The translations under genes were made by a program, and so were the position numbers. From Cacajao melanocephalus (taxonomy: Eukaryota > Chordata > Mammalia > Primates > Pitheciidae), in assembly GCA_963573385.1 (NCBI GenBank), contig CAUYLG010048306.1, forward strand, positions 1 to 64,000: DNA of 64,000 nt, given 5' to 3'. Under the pieces are notes generated by a model. That model made no database searches. It worked only from the letters and a program-made list of their open reading frames with translations, and was not told the origin of the DNA. Shown here in pieces: positions 12,026 through 24,479 of this stretch (position 1 is its first letter; each line of letters begins with the position of its first letter).

Positions 12026-14100
12026 CAATTACTATTTCAGGAAAATTTTCAATTTCCTATTTAATTTCTCCATTGACCCACTGGTAATTCAGCAGTATAC
12101 TGTTTAATTTCCATATAACTGTATAGTTTCCAAAATTCCTCATTATTGATTTTTAATTTTATTCCATTGTAGTCAGAGAAGATGCTTGATAATTCATTTT
12201 TTTGAATGTTTTAAGACTTGTTTTGTGACCTAACATGATCTACCCTTGAGAATGATTCATGTGCTAAGGAAAAGAATATTTATTCTGTAGCCATTGAAGG
12301 AAATGGTCTGTAAATATCTGTTAGGTCCATTTGGTCTATAGAGAAGATTAAGTCTGATGTTTCTTTATTGATTTTCTGTTTGGAAGATCTGTCCGATGCT
12401 GAAAGTGAAGTATTGATGTCTTCAGCTATTATATTTAGGTCTATCTCTCCCTTTAGCTCTAATACTATTTGCTTTATATATCTGAGTGTTCCAGTGTTGG
12501 GTGCATATATGTTTACAATTATATCCTCTTGCTGAATTGACTGCTTTGTCATTATATAGTAGCCTTTTTTGTCTTGTTTAATAGTATTGGTGTTGAAACC
12601 TATTTTGCCTGATATGAGTATAGCTACTCCTCTTTTTTGATTTCCATTGGCATGGAATATATTTTTCTATCCTTTTATTTTCAGTCTATGTGTGTCTTCA
12701 TAGGTGAAGTATGTTTCTTCTAGAAAACATTTCATTGGGTATTGTTTTTTCATCCATTCAGCCAGTCTATGTCTTTTGATTGGAGGGTTTAGTCCATTCA
12801 CATTCAATGTTATTATTGATAAGTAAGGACTTACTCCTGCCTTTGTTCTTTATTTTCCGGTTGTTTTGTGGTCTTCTCTTTCTTCTTTCTTTCTTTCCTT
12901 TCTTCCTTTTAGTGATGGTGATTTTCTTTTTGGTAATGTGATTTAATTTCTTTCTTTTTATTTTTTGTGTATACATTGTATAGTTCTTGGTTTAAGGTTA
13001 CTATGAGGCTTGCAAATACTATCTTATAACACATTATTTTAAACTAACAATAACTTAACCCTGTTGACATAAGCAAACAAACAAGAAAAAAAAACTAATA
13101 AAGGCTCTATTCTAAGTTTGTCCCCCAGCTTCTTAATTATTGTTGTTTCTATTTATAGCTTACTGTGCTGTCTATGTCTTGAAAAGTTGTAGTTATTTTT
13201 GATTTGTTCATTGTTTAGTCTTTCTCCTTGAGATGTAGTTTACAAACCACAGTTACAGTGTTATAATATTCTGTGTTTTACTGCGTACTTTTGTATTACC
13301 AGTTAGTTTTCTACCTTCAGAGGATTTCTTATTGCTCATTAACATTCTTTTATTTGTCATTGAAGTATTCCCTTTAGCATTTCTTATAGGACAGGTCTAG
13401 TATTGATGAAATCCCTCAGCTTTTATTTGTCTTGGAAAGTGTTTACTTCTCCCTCATGTTTGAAGGATATTTTTGTCAGATATGCTATCCTGTGGTAAAA
13501 TTTTTTTTCTGTCAGCACTTTAAATGTGTCATGCCACTCTCTCCTGGCCTATAAGGTTTCCACTGAAGTCTGCTGCCAAATGTAGTGGAGCTTTATTGTA
13601 TATTATTTGTTTCTTTTCGCTTGCTGTTTTTAGAATTCTTTCTTTATTCTTGCCTTTGGGGACTTTGATTACTAAATCCCTTGAGGTAGTCTCCTTTGGG
13701 TTAAATCTGCCTGGTGTTTAATAACCTTCTTGTACTTGGATATTGATATCTTTCTCTAGGTTTGGGAAGATCTCTGTTATGCCTTTGAAGAAACTTTTGA
13801 CCCCTATTTCTTTCTCTACCCCCTTTTACAATCAATTACTCTTAGATTTGCCCTTTTGAGTCTACTTTCCAGATTTGGAAGGCATGCTTCATTTTATCTC
13901 CTTTGACTGCATATTTTTAAATATCCTGTCTTTGAGCTCATGGATTCTTTCTCCTCCTTGATCAATTCTGCTATTAAAAAGAATCCGATCCATTCTTCAA
14001 TATGCCAATTTTTATGCTACAGAACTCTGCTTGATTCTTTTTAATTATTTCAATCTCTTTGTTAAATTTGTCAGATAAAATTCTGATTTCCTTCTCTGTG

Positions 14101-14720
14101 TTATCTTGAATTTCTTTTGAGTTTCCTCAACACAGCTATTTCAACAAAGATGTCTGAAATGTCAACTATCTCTGTTTCTCCAGAATTTGTCCCTGGTTCT
14201 GGTAGAATTTGTTTGTCAGATTTGGCTGATAGAATTTGTCTGATAGAATTGATAAAATTCTGAATTCCTTTTGTGTTATCTTGAATTTCTTTGAGTTTTC
14301 TCAACACATCATCTATTTTGAATTCTTTGTCTGAAATTTCATGTTTCTCCAGAATTGGCGCCTGGTTCTGATAAAATTTGTCTATTGGATTTGTCTGATA
14401 AAATTTGTCTGATAGATCTCTGAATTCCTTTTGTGTTATCTCGAATTTATTTGAGTTTCCTCAACACAGCTATTTTGAATTCTCTATCTGAAAGGTAAAA
14501 TAGCTCTGTTTCTCCAGAATTGGTCCCTGATTCTGATAAAATTTGTCTATTGGATTTGTCTGATAAAATTTGTCTGATAGAATTCTGAATTCCTTTTGTG
14601 TTATCTTGAATTTCTTTGAGTTTCCTCAACACAGCTATTTTGAATTCTCTATCTAAAAGGTAAAATATCTCTGTTTCTCCAGAATTGGTCCCTGGTTCCT
14701 TACTGTAGATGTTTGTCTGT
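14101..14720 (-). repeat. Tandem repeat in the L1 ORF1 coiled-coil region
   Basis: Four copies of a unit of about 160-175 bp. The anchor 'ttatcttgaatttctttgag' or a close variant starts at about 14101, 14276, 14436 and 14601. In the sense (minus) direction the units translate as related coiled-coil segments beginning LRKLKEIQDN. The units also carry short internal repeats of 'tttgtctgata'. Confidence 0.85.
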
Positions 14721-16690
14721 GACTGAGCATTAAAGCGTTAGGTATTTATTGTCGTCTTCTCATTCTGGGCTTGTTTATACTCATCCTTCTTGGGAAATCT
14801 TTCCAGATGTTTGAAATGATGTGGGTTTTGTGATCTAAGCTGAATCTGTGTTAAAGGGCACCACAAGCCCATTAACATTGTGTTTCTTGCAGACTCACAG
14901 AGGCACTGCCTTGATGGTCTTGGAAAGTCCAGAAGATCTCTCTGGATTACCAGGCAGTGACTCTCATTCTCTCCCCTTACTTTCTCCCAAACAAACAGAG
15001 TCTCTCTCTCTCTGTTCTGAGCCAACTGGAGCTAGGGGTGGAGTGATACAAGCTCTCCTGTGGCCACCAATACTGGAACCATGCTGGGTCAGACCTGAAG
15101 CCAGCATAGCACTGGGTCTCACCCAGGGCCTGCTATAACTACACCCTGGCTATTGCCTGCGAGCTCTACAATCAGCAGGTGGCAAGGCCAGCTAGGTCTG
15201 TGTCCTTCCTTTCAGGATGGCAATTTCATACAGGTCCTTGGTGAGTCCAGAGCTGCCATCTTGGAGCCAGGAATAGAGTCAAAAACCTTAGAAGTCTACC
15301 AGATATACTGAAGCTAACCTGACATTCATTATAAGATGCAGTCCTTCCCACTCTTCCCTCCCTTTCCAAAGTCAGAGGAGCCTCACACCATGGCCACCAC
15401 CACCATAGACCCACAAGGAGTACTGCCAGATGATGGCCCAATGGCTCATAAGTCATTTATGGTGAATGCTGCATGGCCTGGGACTCACCCTTCTTGGCAG
15501 TGGGTTCCCTTCTGACCAAGGGGAGGTCTGGAAATGCCATCCAAGAGCTAAGTCTTGGAATCATGGACCCCAAGAGCCCACCTGGTGCCCTACCCTTCTG
15601 TGGTCAAGCTAGTACATAAGGTGCAAGACAAGGTCCCCTTTACTTTTGCCTCTGTTTTTCTCTAGCTGTAAACAGGGAAGGAATCTCACCCCGTAACTAC
15701 TACATCTGGGAATATGCTCAGTCTCACGTGAGACCAGCAAGTCTCAGAGGCTCACCCCCTTGATGTAGTACCTGGGTATTGCTGCTGGTTATTCAGGGTC
15801 CATGGGCTCTTCACTTAGCAGCTGATGAATCCTTTGAAGGACTAGATCTTTCCCTTCAAAGCAGCAGATTCTTCCCTTCTGGTGCAGCATGTATCTAGAA
15901 ATGTCATCCAGTAGCTAGGACCTGGAAAGGGAGCCTCATGACTCTGGCTGGTACCCTATTCTGCTGTAGCTTAGCTGGTATCCAAGATGTAAGACAAAGT
16001 CTTTCCCACTCTTCTCTCTCTTCTCCTTAAGCAGAGGGAAGGAGTCTTGAAGCTGCGAGCCGTGCAGCCTGAGATTAAGGGAGGGCTGATGCCAGCATTC
16101 TGTTGGCTGCTCCCACTAGTGTCTCAGTAGGTCGCATGCCCCCTAGTCCACTGGCTCTGGGCCCAGTACCACATTAGGATTCAGCTAGGACTTCAGGTAG
16201 GTTCTTTCAATCTTTTCAAATTGCCTTTCAAGATTTTTTAGGGCTCAAGAGCACTTTAGCTCACAGTGGCAAGGGTTGTGGGCACTCAAGTTTGGACCAC
16301 TGGAATCAGTGATTCCCATTTAGCTAGAGCTGATTTGAATGGCCTCTCTGTGAGTGGGCATCAGCTGAGTTTGGTCCAGTTTTGTTTTCTGCTGTAGCAG
16401 GGCAGCACTGCGTCAATCCCTCTCTCCAGTGCACAGAAATGCTCTCTGCACCATATCCACCACTGTCAGAGAATGGGGAAGGAGTGGTGTTGGTGATTCA
16501 AGACTGTTTTTCCTACCTCTTCAGTGCCTCTTTCAGTTATATGAAGTTAAAGCCAGGTACTGTGAGTGCTCACCTGATTATTTGCTCTTATGAAGGTGCT
16601 TTTTTCGTGTAGATAGTTGTTAAATTGGTGTCCTTGTCAGGGGGAGACAATTAGTGGAGCCTTCTATTCTACCATCTTGCTCCGCTCCCC

Positions 16691-16965
16691 TCTCCTTTTT
16701 ATTTTTCAGTTTCTATGTCACCACCTGAAGAAAATCCTTCCTTGAATTCCCTCTCTATAGTCACTCTTTAATTGCATCACTGTATTTATTTATTCTGTAA
16801 TACTTACCATATTAAAATTGACTTTTTAAACTTACTTGTTTATTGTTTGCCAGCCCCTCCCACCATCTTCACTAGAAGGATTATTCTCTGTCTTGTCCAT
16901 TTCTGTGTCTCTAGCTCCTAAAAATTTCTTGACACATAGTGGGCACTCAATAAATATTTCTTAAA
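16691..16965 (+). mobile_element. L2 3' end, right half of the split element
   Basis: 'tatgtcaccacctgaagaa', 'cttgtccatttctgtgtctc' and the 3' terminus 'gtgggcactcaataaatatt' are L2 3'-end features. It continues the fragment at 8500-8720. Confidence 0.75.
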
Positions 16966-17154
16966 TCAAATGAAATACAAAGCATAACTTTTTAAGTATC
17001 TGTTTCTTTATCTGTATATTGGATACAACATCTGTACTGTGAGAATCAAGAAAATAGCTGTGAGAGCCAACTAATACTGCACCATTACAAATGTATAATT
17101 ACAGTTGTACATAGAATATTAGAAATAGAGAATTGCTAAGTTCTTAAACAGTTA

Positions 17155-17275
17155 CCTCCCACACCATAAGTTCTTTAAGGTCAGGAACTATGTCTATTCC
17201 TCTTATCACTGTTTACTTCATGCTTAACCTAGTGTCTGCCATGTAAGTAAATATTTGTTGAAAGAACAAATCAAT
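17155..17275 (+). mobile_element. L2 3' end fragment
   Basis: 'ttctttaaggtcaggaacta' to 'gtaaatatttgttgaaag' follows the L2 3' terminus. Confidence 0.7.
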
Positions 17276-17384
17276 CAATGAGTATAGCATCTCTCTGCCT
17301 CCAGAAAGACTTTCATTTATGTGGAATAAATTTAGTTGTAGTCCTTCACAAAGAATTATATCAATAGTATTGTCTTCTATTCTT

Positions 17385-17530
17385 CATTTACTCATTCATA
17401 GGAATTATTGAGTACCTACTATGTGGTAGGCACTGTGCTAGGTGCTGAGGATACAATGATAAAAACCCACAAACCAACAATATCCCTGCTCTCATGGGAC
17501 CTCATAGTACATGTGTTTTTGCTACGCTCA
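17385..17530 (-). mobile_element. L2 3' end fragment, antisense
   Basis: 'attgagtacctactatgtgg', 'ggcactgtgctaggtgctga' and 'tccctgctctcatgg' are the reverse complement of the L2 3' end. Confidence 0.8.
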
Positions 17531-18661
17531 TTAATCATTTTTACTTGCATTAAATTATAATTGAAAAATGCTTCCACTCTTTCAATGTTTTGGGATTTAA
17601 TTTTTTTATGTTTGTAAATATATGGCCAGTTTCCATAGACTGCTGCATTGGCAATGAAAACAAGTTTTACTCTGTATTCTCTATGTTTATAGTTCATTTT
17701 ATGTCATATAAATATCTACCTTATGAATTAATGTAATTCTTTATATCTAAACATATTTTTTCCCATTTACCCCATCATGGATGGAGGGAAGTAAAATATA
17801 CTACATTTAATGTAGTATATTTCTATTTTTCCTTCTATCTATATAATATCTGCTTTTGGACTGATGAAACTCCTTTTATCAATGCATAACTATTCCAGCT
17901 CATTGTAATTTTGTAATTTAGAAGTTTTAGCACTATAAAGCATACTTCTTTGTCTAATTTAATGTATTTTGACTTGAATTCATCCTAAACTGATATTAAC
18001 ATCATGACCACTGCTTTCTGTTCATATTTGCCTTTGTTCACAACTTTACATATGATCATTTTGATTGTATTTATTTTGGGTGAGCCTGTGTCATACAGGA
18101 TAGAGTGAGATTTGCTTTCTGCTATGATATGACATATATATGGCCTCATTTTCCTCACAGTTTTATTTTAAATTGACAGAAGACAGATGGAATAAATTAA
18201 ATTAAATTGTGTCAGAAGCCAAGATGGAATTTGACATGCAAAAGGATTTGAGGGCTAATGACTGACAGATAATGAAGAGAAGGAATCGGAAAAGGCTTCA
18301 GACCATGGTATTGGTCTGAAACTTGAGAATAGGGAGGGGAAGGAAAGGACAGCTGGGTAGGAAGATCTTCTGACTGCAGTGCAGCTCTGAAAAAGTCATG
18401 ACCAACCTTACAGGGAGCTCCACAACAAAGACTGTGCATTAGGGAAGTCTCAGATTGGGCAGAGATGGCCAGGCCTTAATACCCCTGCCCTGCTAAGCAC
18501 TTGCAGAATTGCAGGAGAGAATATGTCCTTGTCGTCAGTGCTGCAGTATATATCCTGAAAGTATGCAGGTAAATAAATGCAGGCCTGTAGCTAACTGCAT
18601 GTTGTCTGCCAACTTCACTCTTGGAGGAGTATGTGAGAGAAAAATTGCCATGCCTCCCACA
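17531..18661. other. Intergenic, no recognised feature
   Basis: AT-rich DNA with small chance open frames (18212-18439, 18476-18664). A short palindromic word 'tactacatttaatgtagta' lies near 17799. Confidence 0.5.
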
Positions 18662-19169
18662 CACATTTTATAATACGTTTATTCAAGTATAATTTACATT
18701 CAGAAATGCACAGATCTTAAGTGTGTACAGTGTAGCTAGTTTTGACAAATTAATAAATCCATTTATCCCATCTCAAACAAGGTAGGGAACATTTCTTTCA
18801 CATGAAAAATTTCCCTGTGGTCCTTGGATCAAATCAAACCTCCTTTCCTCTGCACACTGGCTTCTCCTCTCCCCACTACACACTGAGGGAACCATTGTTC
18901 TGATTTTTATTACCATAGTTTATTTTGCCTGCTTTGAACTGCATATAAATGGAATCATAGCCCATGTTCTGTTTTGCTTCTGGCTTCTCTTATGTAACAT
19001 AATGTTTTTAATATGCATGCATGTTGCATGATCAGTAATTTAAAATTGTTTTTTATTCCATTATGTAAATATACCATCATTTGTTTATCCATGTTCCTTT
19101 TATGGACATTTGAGTTGCTTCCAGTTGTTGACTATTATAAATAAGTCACCATGAACATTTTTTATCCTT

Positions 19170-19772
19170 CTTTTTTATAGAAATGCATTTTTATTATTTT
19201 AATTGTACTTTAAGTTCTGGGGTACGTGTACAGAATGTGCAGGTTTGTTACGTAGGTATATATGTGCCATGGTGGTTTGCTACATCCATCACCCCATCAT
19301 CTACATTAGGTATTTCTCCTAATGCCATCCCTCCCCTATCCCCCCACCCCCTGCTATCCCTCCCCTAGCCTCCCACCCCCCAACAGGTCCCGGTGTGTGA
19401 TGTTCCCCTCCCTGTTTCCATGTGTTCTCATTGTTCAACACCTTCTTATAAGTGAGAACATGCAATGTTTTGTTTTCTGTTCTTGTGTCAGTTTGCTGAG
19501 AATGATGGTTTCCATATTCATCCATGTGCCTGCAAAGGACATGAACTCATCCTTTTTATGGCTGCATAGTATTCCACGGTGAATATGTGCCACATTTTCT
19601 TTATCCAATCTATTATTGATGGGCATTTCAGTTGGTTCCAAGTCTTTGCTATTGTGAACAGTGCCACGATAAACATACATGTGCATGTGTCTTTATAATA
19701 GAATGATTTGCAATCCTTTGGGTATATACCCAGTAATGGGATTGCTGGGTCAAATGGTATTTCTATTTCTAG
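19170..19772 (-). mobile_element. 5'-truncated younger L1 (L1PA-type)
   Basis: Starts with a T-rich tail ('tttttattattttaattgt'), then 'actttaagttctgggg', 'gcaggtttgttacgtagg', a C-rich 3' UTR stretch and ORF2 C-terminus up to 'tggtatttctatttctagat'. Low divergence from the L1PA pattern. The flanks belong to an older L1, and 'atgcatttttatt' / 'atgtattttcatt' may be its target duplication. Confidence 0.85.
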
Positions 19773-19886
19773 ATATGTATTTTCATTAATCTTTGGGAAA
19801 CCTCTAGTTTGGAATTACTGAATCACATTGTAAGTGTATGTGAAATTTATGAGAAACTGACCAACAATTTTCCAAATAATTTGTTC

Positions 19887-20213
19887 CAGGGATTTCAAAA
19901 CCCCAAGCCATAGACTGGTACCCACTCATACTGGCACTGGTCTGTTAGCAACCCAGCCACATAGCTGGAGGTGAGTGGTAGATGAGCCAGCATTACTGCC
20001 CGAGCTCTGCCTCCTGTCAGATCAGTGGCAGCATTAGATTCTCATAGAAGTACAAACTCTATTGTGAACTGTCCATGCGAGGGATCTAGGTTTTGGGCTC
20101 CTAAAGCCTAATGATCTGAGGTGGAAGTTTCATCCCAAAACCACGGCCCTGTCCGTGGAAAAACTGTCATCCATGAAACCAGTTCCTGGTGCCAAAAAGG
20201 TTGGAGACTGCTT
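19887..20213. mobile_element. MER1-type hAT-Charlie DNA transposon
   Basis: Ends are imperfect inverted repeats ('cagggatttcaaaacccc' left, 'gccaaaaaggttggagactg' right). The body includes 'gcctcctgtcagatcagtgg' and 'attctcatagaagtacaa', as in the MER1 group, a non-autonomous Charlie relative. Family assignment is from memory of the consensus. Confidence 0.7.
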
Positions 20214-21149
20214 ATTTATATAATTTTTTCACACAAACAACAGGCTGTCAAACAGAGGTTGTGTTTTGGCTGGCATTTAATCTACTCTGTATATCAATTT
20301 GGGGTAAACCATTTTAACAACATTGAGTCTTCCAGTCAATGAACATCATATATCTCTCCCATATATATCTTTTTAATTTTTCTCTCAGAAATGTTTTGTT
20401 AACAGTGTAAAAAACATGTTAACCACTCGTTAAATACATTCCTAAATGTTTTATATTTTATGCTATTGTAAATATTATTGTTTTTAAATTTTTATTGTAC
20501 AATTATTCATTGCTATTATATAGAAATAAAGTTAACTTTTGCACATTGACCTTTTAGTCTGTGAACTGCCTAAAAGCATCAATTAGTTCTGGCTGTTCAT
20601 CTGTAGATTCCTTTGCATTTTATATGTCTACCATCATGTTGTCTTCCAAAAATAAAAATTTAATTTATTCTTTTCCAAACTTTATGTAATTACATCTAAT
20701 TTTTTTTCCTTGCTTTATTTCCCTGGCTAGGCCCTCTAGTATCACGGAAGTGATAAGAGCAGACATTATTGCCTTGTTTCTGATCTTTAGGAGAAGCTGT
20801 TCAATATTTTAACATTAAGTGTTCTCTTCATTATGGATCACACTTTCTTGCTTCATTAAATGTCTTATTTTAAAAACTCAATTCCCTTGGTCAGCAAGGT
20901 TGGCTCTAAAAAAATTTTTTTAAAAATTCAATTCCCAACATTGAGTATAAGATATCAGTAGTGTTTTGTTTTATTTATTTCTCAGACAGAACAAGCTCTT
21001 CCCTTATTTGGCTGTTGGAGGAAAGGCTGCTTATTCTGATAATTTCTAGTGTTTGATTTGAGCTTAGGTGGTACACAGATTATGTTAGGTTGAGTTTACC
21101 TACCCTCAGAATGGGAGCTATTATGACTCTCTGCTTAGTCATAAAGAAT

Positions 21150-21330
21150 TCATGTCAGCCTGAGGCAATGCCATGTGCCTGTATTCCCAACTATTTGGAG
21201 ACTGTGGCAGGGGGATTGCTTGAGCCCAGCAGTTTGAGGCTGCAGTGCCTTATGATAATCACACCTGTGAATAGGCAGTGTACTCCAGCCTGAGCAACAT
21301 AGCAAGACCATGTTGCTTAAAAAAAAAAAA
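21150..21330 (+). mobile_element. Alu-like monomer (FLAM/FRAM)
   Basis: 'catgtgcctgtattcccaac', 'gattgcttgagcccagcag', 'ctccagcctgagcaacatag' and an A-tail form a single Alu-type arm, strongly diverged. Confidence 0.8.
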
Positions 21331-23524
21331 TTATTTCACCCTTTCACCCTTGTGGTCAGTCCATCAAGCTTTCCTTAAATCCAATACCCTCTGTTAATTC
21401 CATAGGAAAGTATAATTTTTGTTTTGTCTCAGAGATTCTTCTTAACACAAACATGAAGGTCTTTTGTATCTTTTATATCCGAAACCATTAACATTTCATT
21501 TTTTTGTTTTTCTTGCATTTGTGAGTATCTGTTGTGTGTTTAAATCTTCATACTTGGGAGAGCTCAATTTTGTTCTAGTGGTAGTCTTTGTTTTCTCTTA
21601 ATGTGTGTTCTTTTTTCATTGTCTATTGTTACCCGTGATTTTTTCAATTTTTTCCAATTTCTCTGATGATTTTGCTTTTGTCTTTTGTATCTTTCCTAAG
21701 ATCCACTATCTCAGGTTTCATCTCCTCCTCCTTTTGTCTTGTCATATCTTTCCTATGTTCTCTTATATTTGATCCATTTCTTTTTTATAGTCATCCTTTA
21801 CAGAAATCGTTTTACAAAAAAAAAAAATCATGTTTATCAAAATTTTGTATCTTGTTTATGTCCACCTTTGTGTAGTCTGCTGGTAAATTTTGCCGCTCTC
21901 TTCCACACGTTTATCTTAAAGTATCTTTATATTGAGGCCATGCCAATATCCTTTAACACTCATAATGAGTTAAATTTCCCAGAAGAGATATTTGCAGGAA
22001 GTTCTTGATTAGGAGGGAGAGGCCAAGATAATCTTCCAAGCTTTATAACTCAAAGATTCCCTCTTCTACTTCCTACAAATATAGCACACCATTGTTTGTG
22101 ATGCTTTGTTTAGCCCCAAATCATGTTCAGCAGAGTTTCTGCTGCCAGCCTTGCTTGCTTAATTTTTTACACCCTTGAAAATAAGCAAAGTTACTTTTTT
22201 CTTTAGAAAAAGGAGTTTTTGCTACTTTTGAGATCCGCTATTATTGTACAGTCTTGTCACTTTTTCATTCTCTACTATGCAAATTTTCAGGTCTCATCTG
22301 CTCCTGGTAGCTAGCTCATAGATGTTCGTTAAATTTGCTTATATTGTTTGTAGGTTTTCTTTAAAAATTACCATTTTCTCATTATTTTTGTATGATTTCC
22401 AGAAGGGGGCAAGTGCCCACTAATACAGCCATGTTCATGTCAGAAGTCACCTGAGATGTTTTGGCAGAAATCTAAATTCTAACTTATGTCTCACAAGACA
22501 GTGTTTTATCTACTCTCCTGGATAACATAAAACACAATTGTAAACACAGTAGTCAGGGATTGAAAATGCTAAGTTTGCAATTTTTCTCACTGAAGAACAT
22601 ATACAGATATTTCCTGGTAGCTCCTACTAAAAGAAATTCTATTCAACTGTAATTGTTAGAGCTATTCGGCTGATTATCAAAATGCTTTCATTCATCATCT
22701 TAAAAAAACTCCATAATAAAAATAAACATTCTAAAACTCCAGAAATAGGCAGAGTGAACTGTAGGGTAGCCCCCAGCTTTTCTTAGTGCACTAAGCCATG
22801 CAAGTGTACCTAGTAGAGTTACATGAGCTATGAGGGGATTATAAGTGCAAGGATGTATTTCACTGTGAAATCAGAGCAGGCATTGAAGCTGAAGGATTGC
22901 TCCCAGTGAGTTTCCTTTTGGGAACACTAAGTAATTATCAGTACAAAGGTCACAGAAGTATTTTATGAAGCCAAGCAACCACCTATGGCTTTCTGTGGCT
23001 ATGGAACTGATCAAGTCCAATGAAGACTGAGAGCATGGGGACATGGACCAAAAAGAGAGAGGAAAACAAAGGAGAAACACACAGGGCAATATAGTCATTT
23101 TTATGTGGACATCATGTTTTATAACATTATTTGTTTTTAATATACCCTGAAAATGCAGAATGGTTAAGAATAATGAGGAGTCTTCCCTTCAGCCTCTTCC
23201 TCTATTTTATCTGGCTCCATGTAAGGTATTGCTCCCCAACTTTTTCCCCCTCACTTGAAGAAAATGATAACTGTGTCACTCTAAAGTAGACTGAAGAAAA
23301 TTAGGGGTATTTGTGGGGAAAAAAAATATTACCTTTCTTTACATAATTATAAGAAAAACAAAATACAACTACTAGGGAAGATATTAAGTATAGAATTTGT
23401 ATAAAATTTCAAAATAAAGTATTTTTGAAATTTTAATGAGACATACAAGCTTGCTTTTCTGACCATAATAGTTTAATAGTGGGTTTTGTGTGTCATACAC
23501 TTCCTGGTTAAACTTAGGATTAAA
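21331..23524. other. Intergenic, no clear feature
   Basis: T-rich sequence at 21480-22400 could be an unrecognisable old LINE. Open frames at 21666-21875 and 21739-22008 are hydrophobic by composition only. 22430-23520 appears unique. Confidence 0.4.
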
Positions 23525-23597
23525 AGAATAACAGGCTAAGTGTTTATGAGAGTGACCAGCGAATAGGCACTCTCACAAACACTTCGCCTGTTATTCT
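23525..23597. repeat. 30-bp near-perfect hairpin, 13-nt loop
   Basis: Left arm 23525-23554 ('agaataacaggctaagtgtt' and onward) pairs with right arm 23568-23597 ('cactctcacaaacacttcgc' and onward) at 28 of 30 positions. The 13-base loop is 'accagcgaatagg'. A TA/TG repeat starts immediately right of the second arm. It does not match MADE1 or any other hairpin element I can recall. Confidence 0.9.
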
Positions 23598-23645
23598 ATA
23601 TATATATATGTGTGTGTATATATATATACACATATATATACCTCA
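23597..23645. repeat. (TA)n/(TG)n microsatellite
   Basis: Alternating purine-pyrimidine tract 'tatatatatatatgtgtgtg' continuing into 'tatatatatatacacatata'; itself partly palindromic. Confidence 0.9.
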
Positions 23646-23689
23646 TATAATATAAACTTTAACTGCTTATAAAATTTTATGGAAAATGT

Positions 23690-24470
23690 TAAAGTCTTCT
23701 TTTAGAGCCATTCAATGTTTATAGCAGTTGAAATGTCCTCTAGGTTCATCCATGTTGTAGTGAATGACAGAATTTCCTTCTTTCTAAAGGCTTAATAGTA
23801 TTCCATTGCGTATATGTACCACATTTTCTTTATCCACTCATCTGCTGATGGACACATAGGTTGGTTCCGTATTGTGGCTATTGTGAATGCTGCTGCAATA
23901 AACATAGGAGTGCAAAGATCTCTTCAACATACTTTCCTTCAGATATATGCCCAGTAGTGAGATTGTTGAATCATATGGTAGTTCTATTTTTAATTTTTTG
24001 AGGGGCCTCTATACTATTTTCCATAATGACTGTACTAATTTTTTTACATTCCCACCAACAATGTACAAGGATTTCCTTTTCTCCACATCCTTGACAAGAT
24101 TCGTTGTCTTTCGTCTTTTTTTATAATAGCCTTTCTCACAGATGTGAGGTGATACTCACTGTGGTTTTGATTTGCATTTCCCTAACGATTAGCAATGTTG
24201 AGCATTTTTTCATATACCTATTCATTATTTATATGACATCCTTAAAGAAATGTCTATTCAGGTCCTTTGTTCATTTTTTAATCAAGCTTTTTTTCTTGCT
24301 ATTAAGTTCCTTATACTTTTGGATATTAACCCCTTACGATATGTATGGTTTGCAAATATTTTCTCCTATTCCATAGGTTGGCTCTTCATTCTGTTGATGG
24401 TTTCCTTTGTTGTGTTCCTGGTAACCACCATGGGTTTTCTCAAAGACTACTCCCCTAGTACATTTAAAAT
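23690..24470 (-). mobile_element. L1 (L1MA/L1P-age) antisense fragment
   Basis: 'tattccattgcgtatatgt', 'ctgatggacacataggttgg', 'tacattcccaccaacaatgt' and 'gatttgcatttccctaacg' are antisense L1 ORF2 C-terminal sequence. Frames are broken. An Alu follows at 24480. Confidence 0.85.
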
Positions 24471-24479
24471 GCAAGTTCA

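Larger units (their letters stand above)
18662..20850 (-). mobile_element. Old L1M copy carrying later insertions
   Basis: Antisense old-L1 words occur on both sides of the insertions: 'tggacatttgagttgcttcc' near 19107 and 'aacattgagtcttccagtc' near 20318. It is interrupted by a younger L1 (about 19170-19772) and a hAT element (19887-20213). The sequence just right of the young L1 ('atgtattttcattaatcttt', then 'tgagaaactgaccaac') continues the old L1 frame. Right edge approximate. Confidence 0.7.

Noticed and set aside
12870..12915. Pyrimidine-rich microsatellite as a regulatory tract
   Set aside because: It is part of antisense L1 sequence, with short imperfect repeats and no sign of function.
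14101..14720. CRISPR-like spaced repeats
   Set aside because: Units are 160-175 bp, diverged, contiguous, and lie inside a primate L1 ORF1; no short identical repeats with unique spacers.
14848..15138. 96-codon frame in a GC-richer stretch
   Set aside because: This is the old L1 5' UTR read on the wrong strand.
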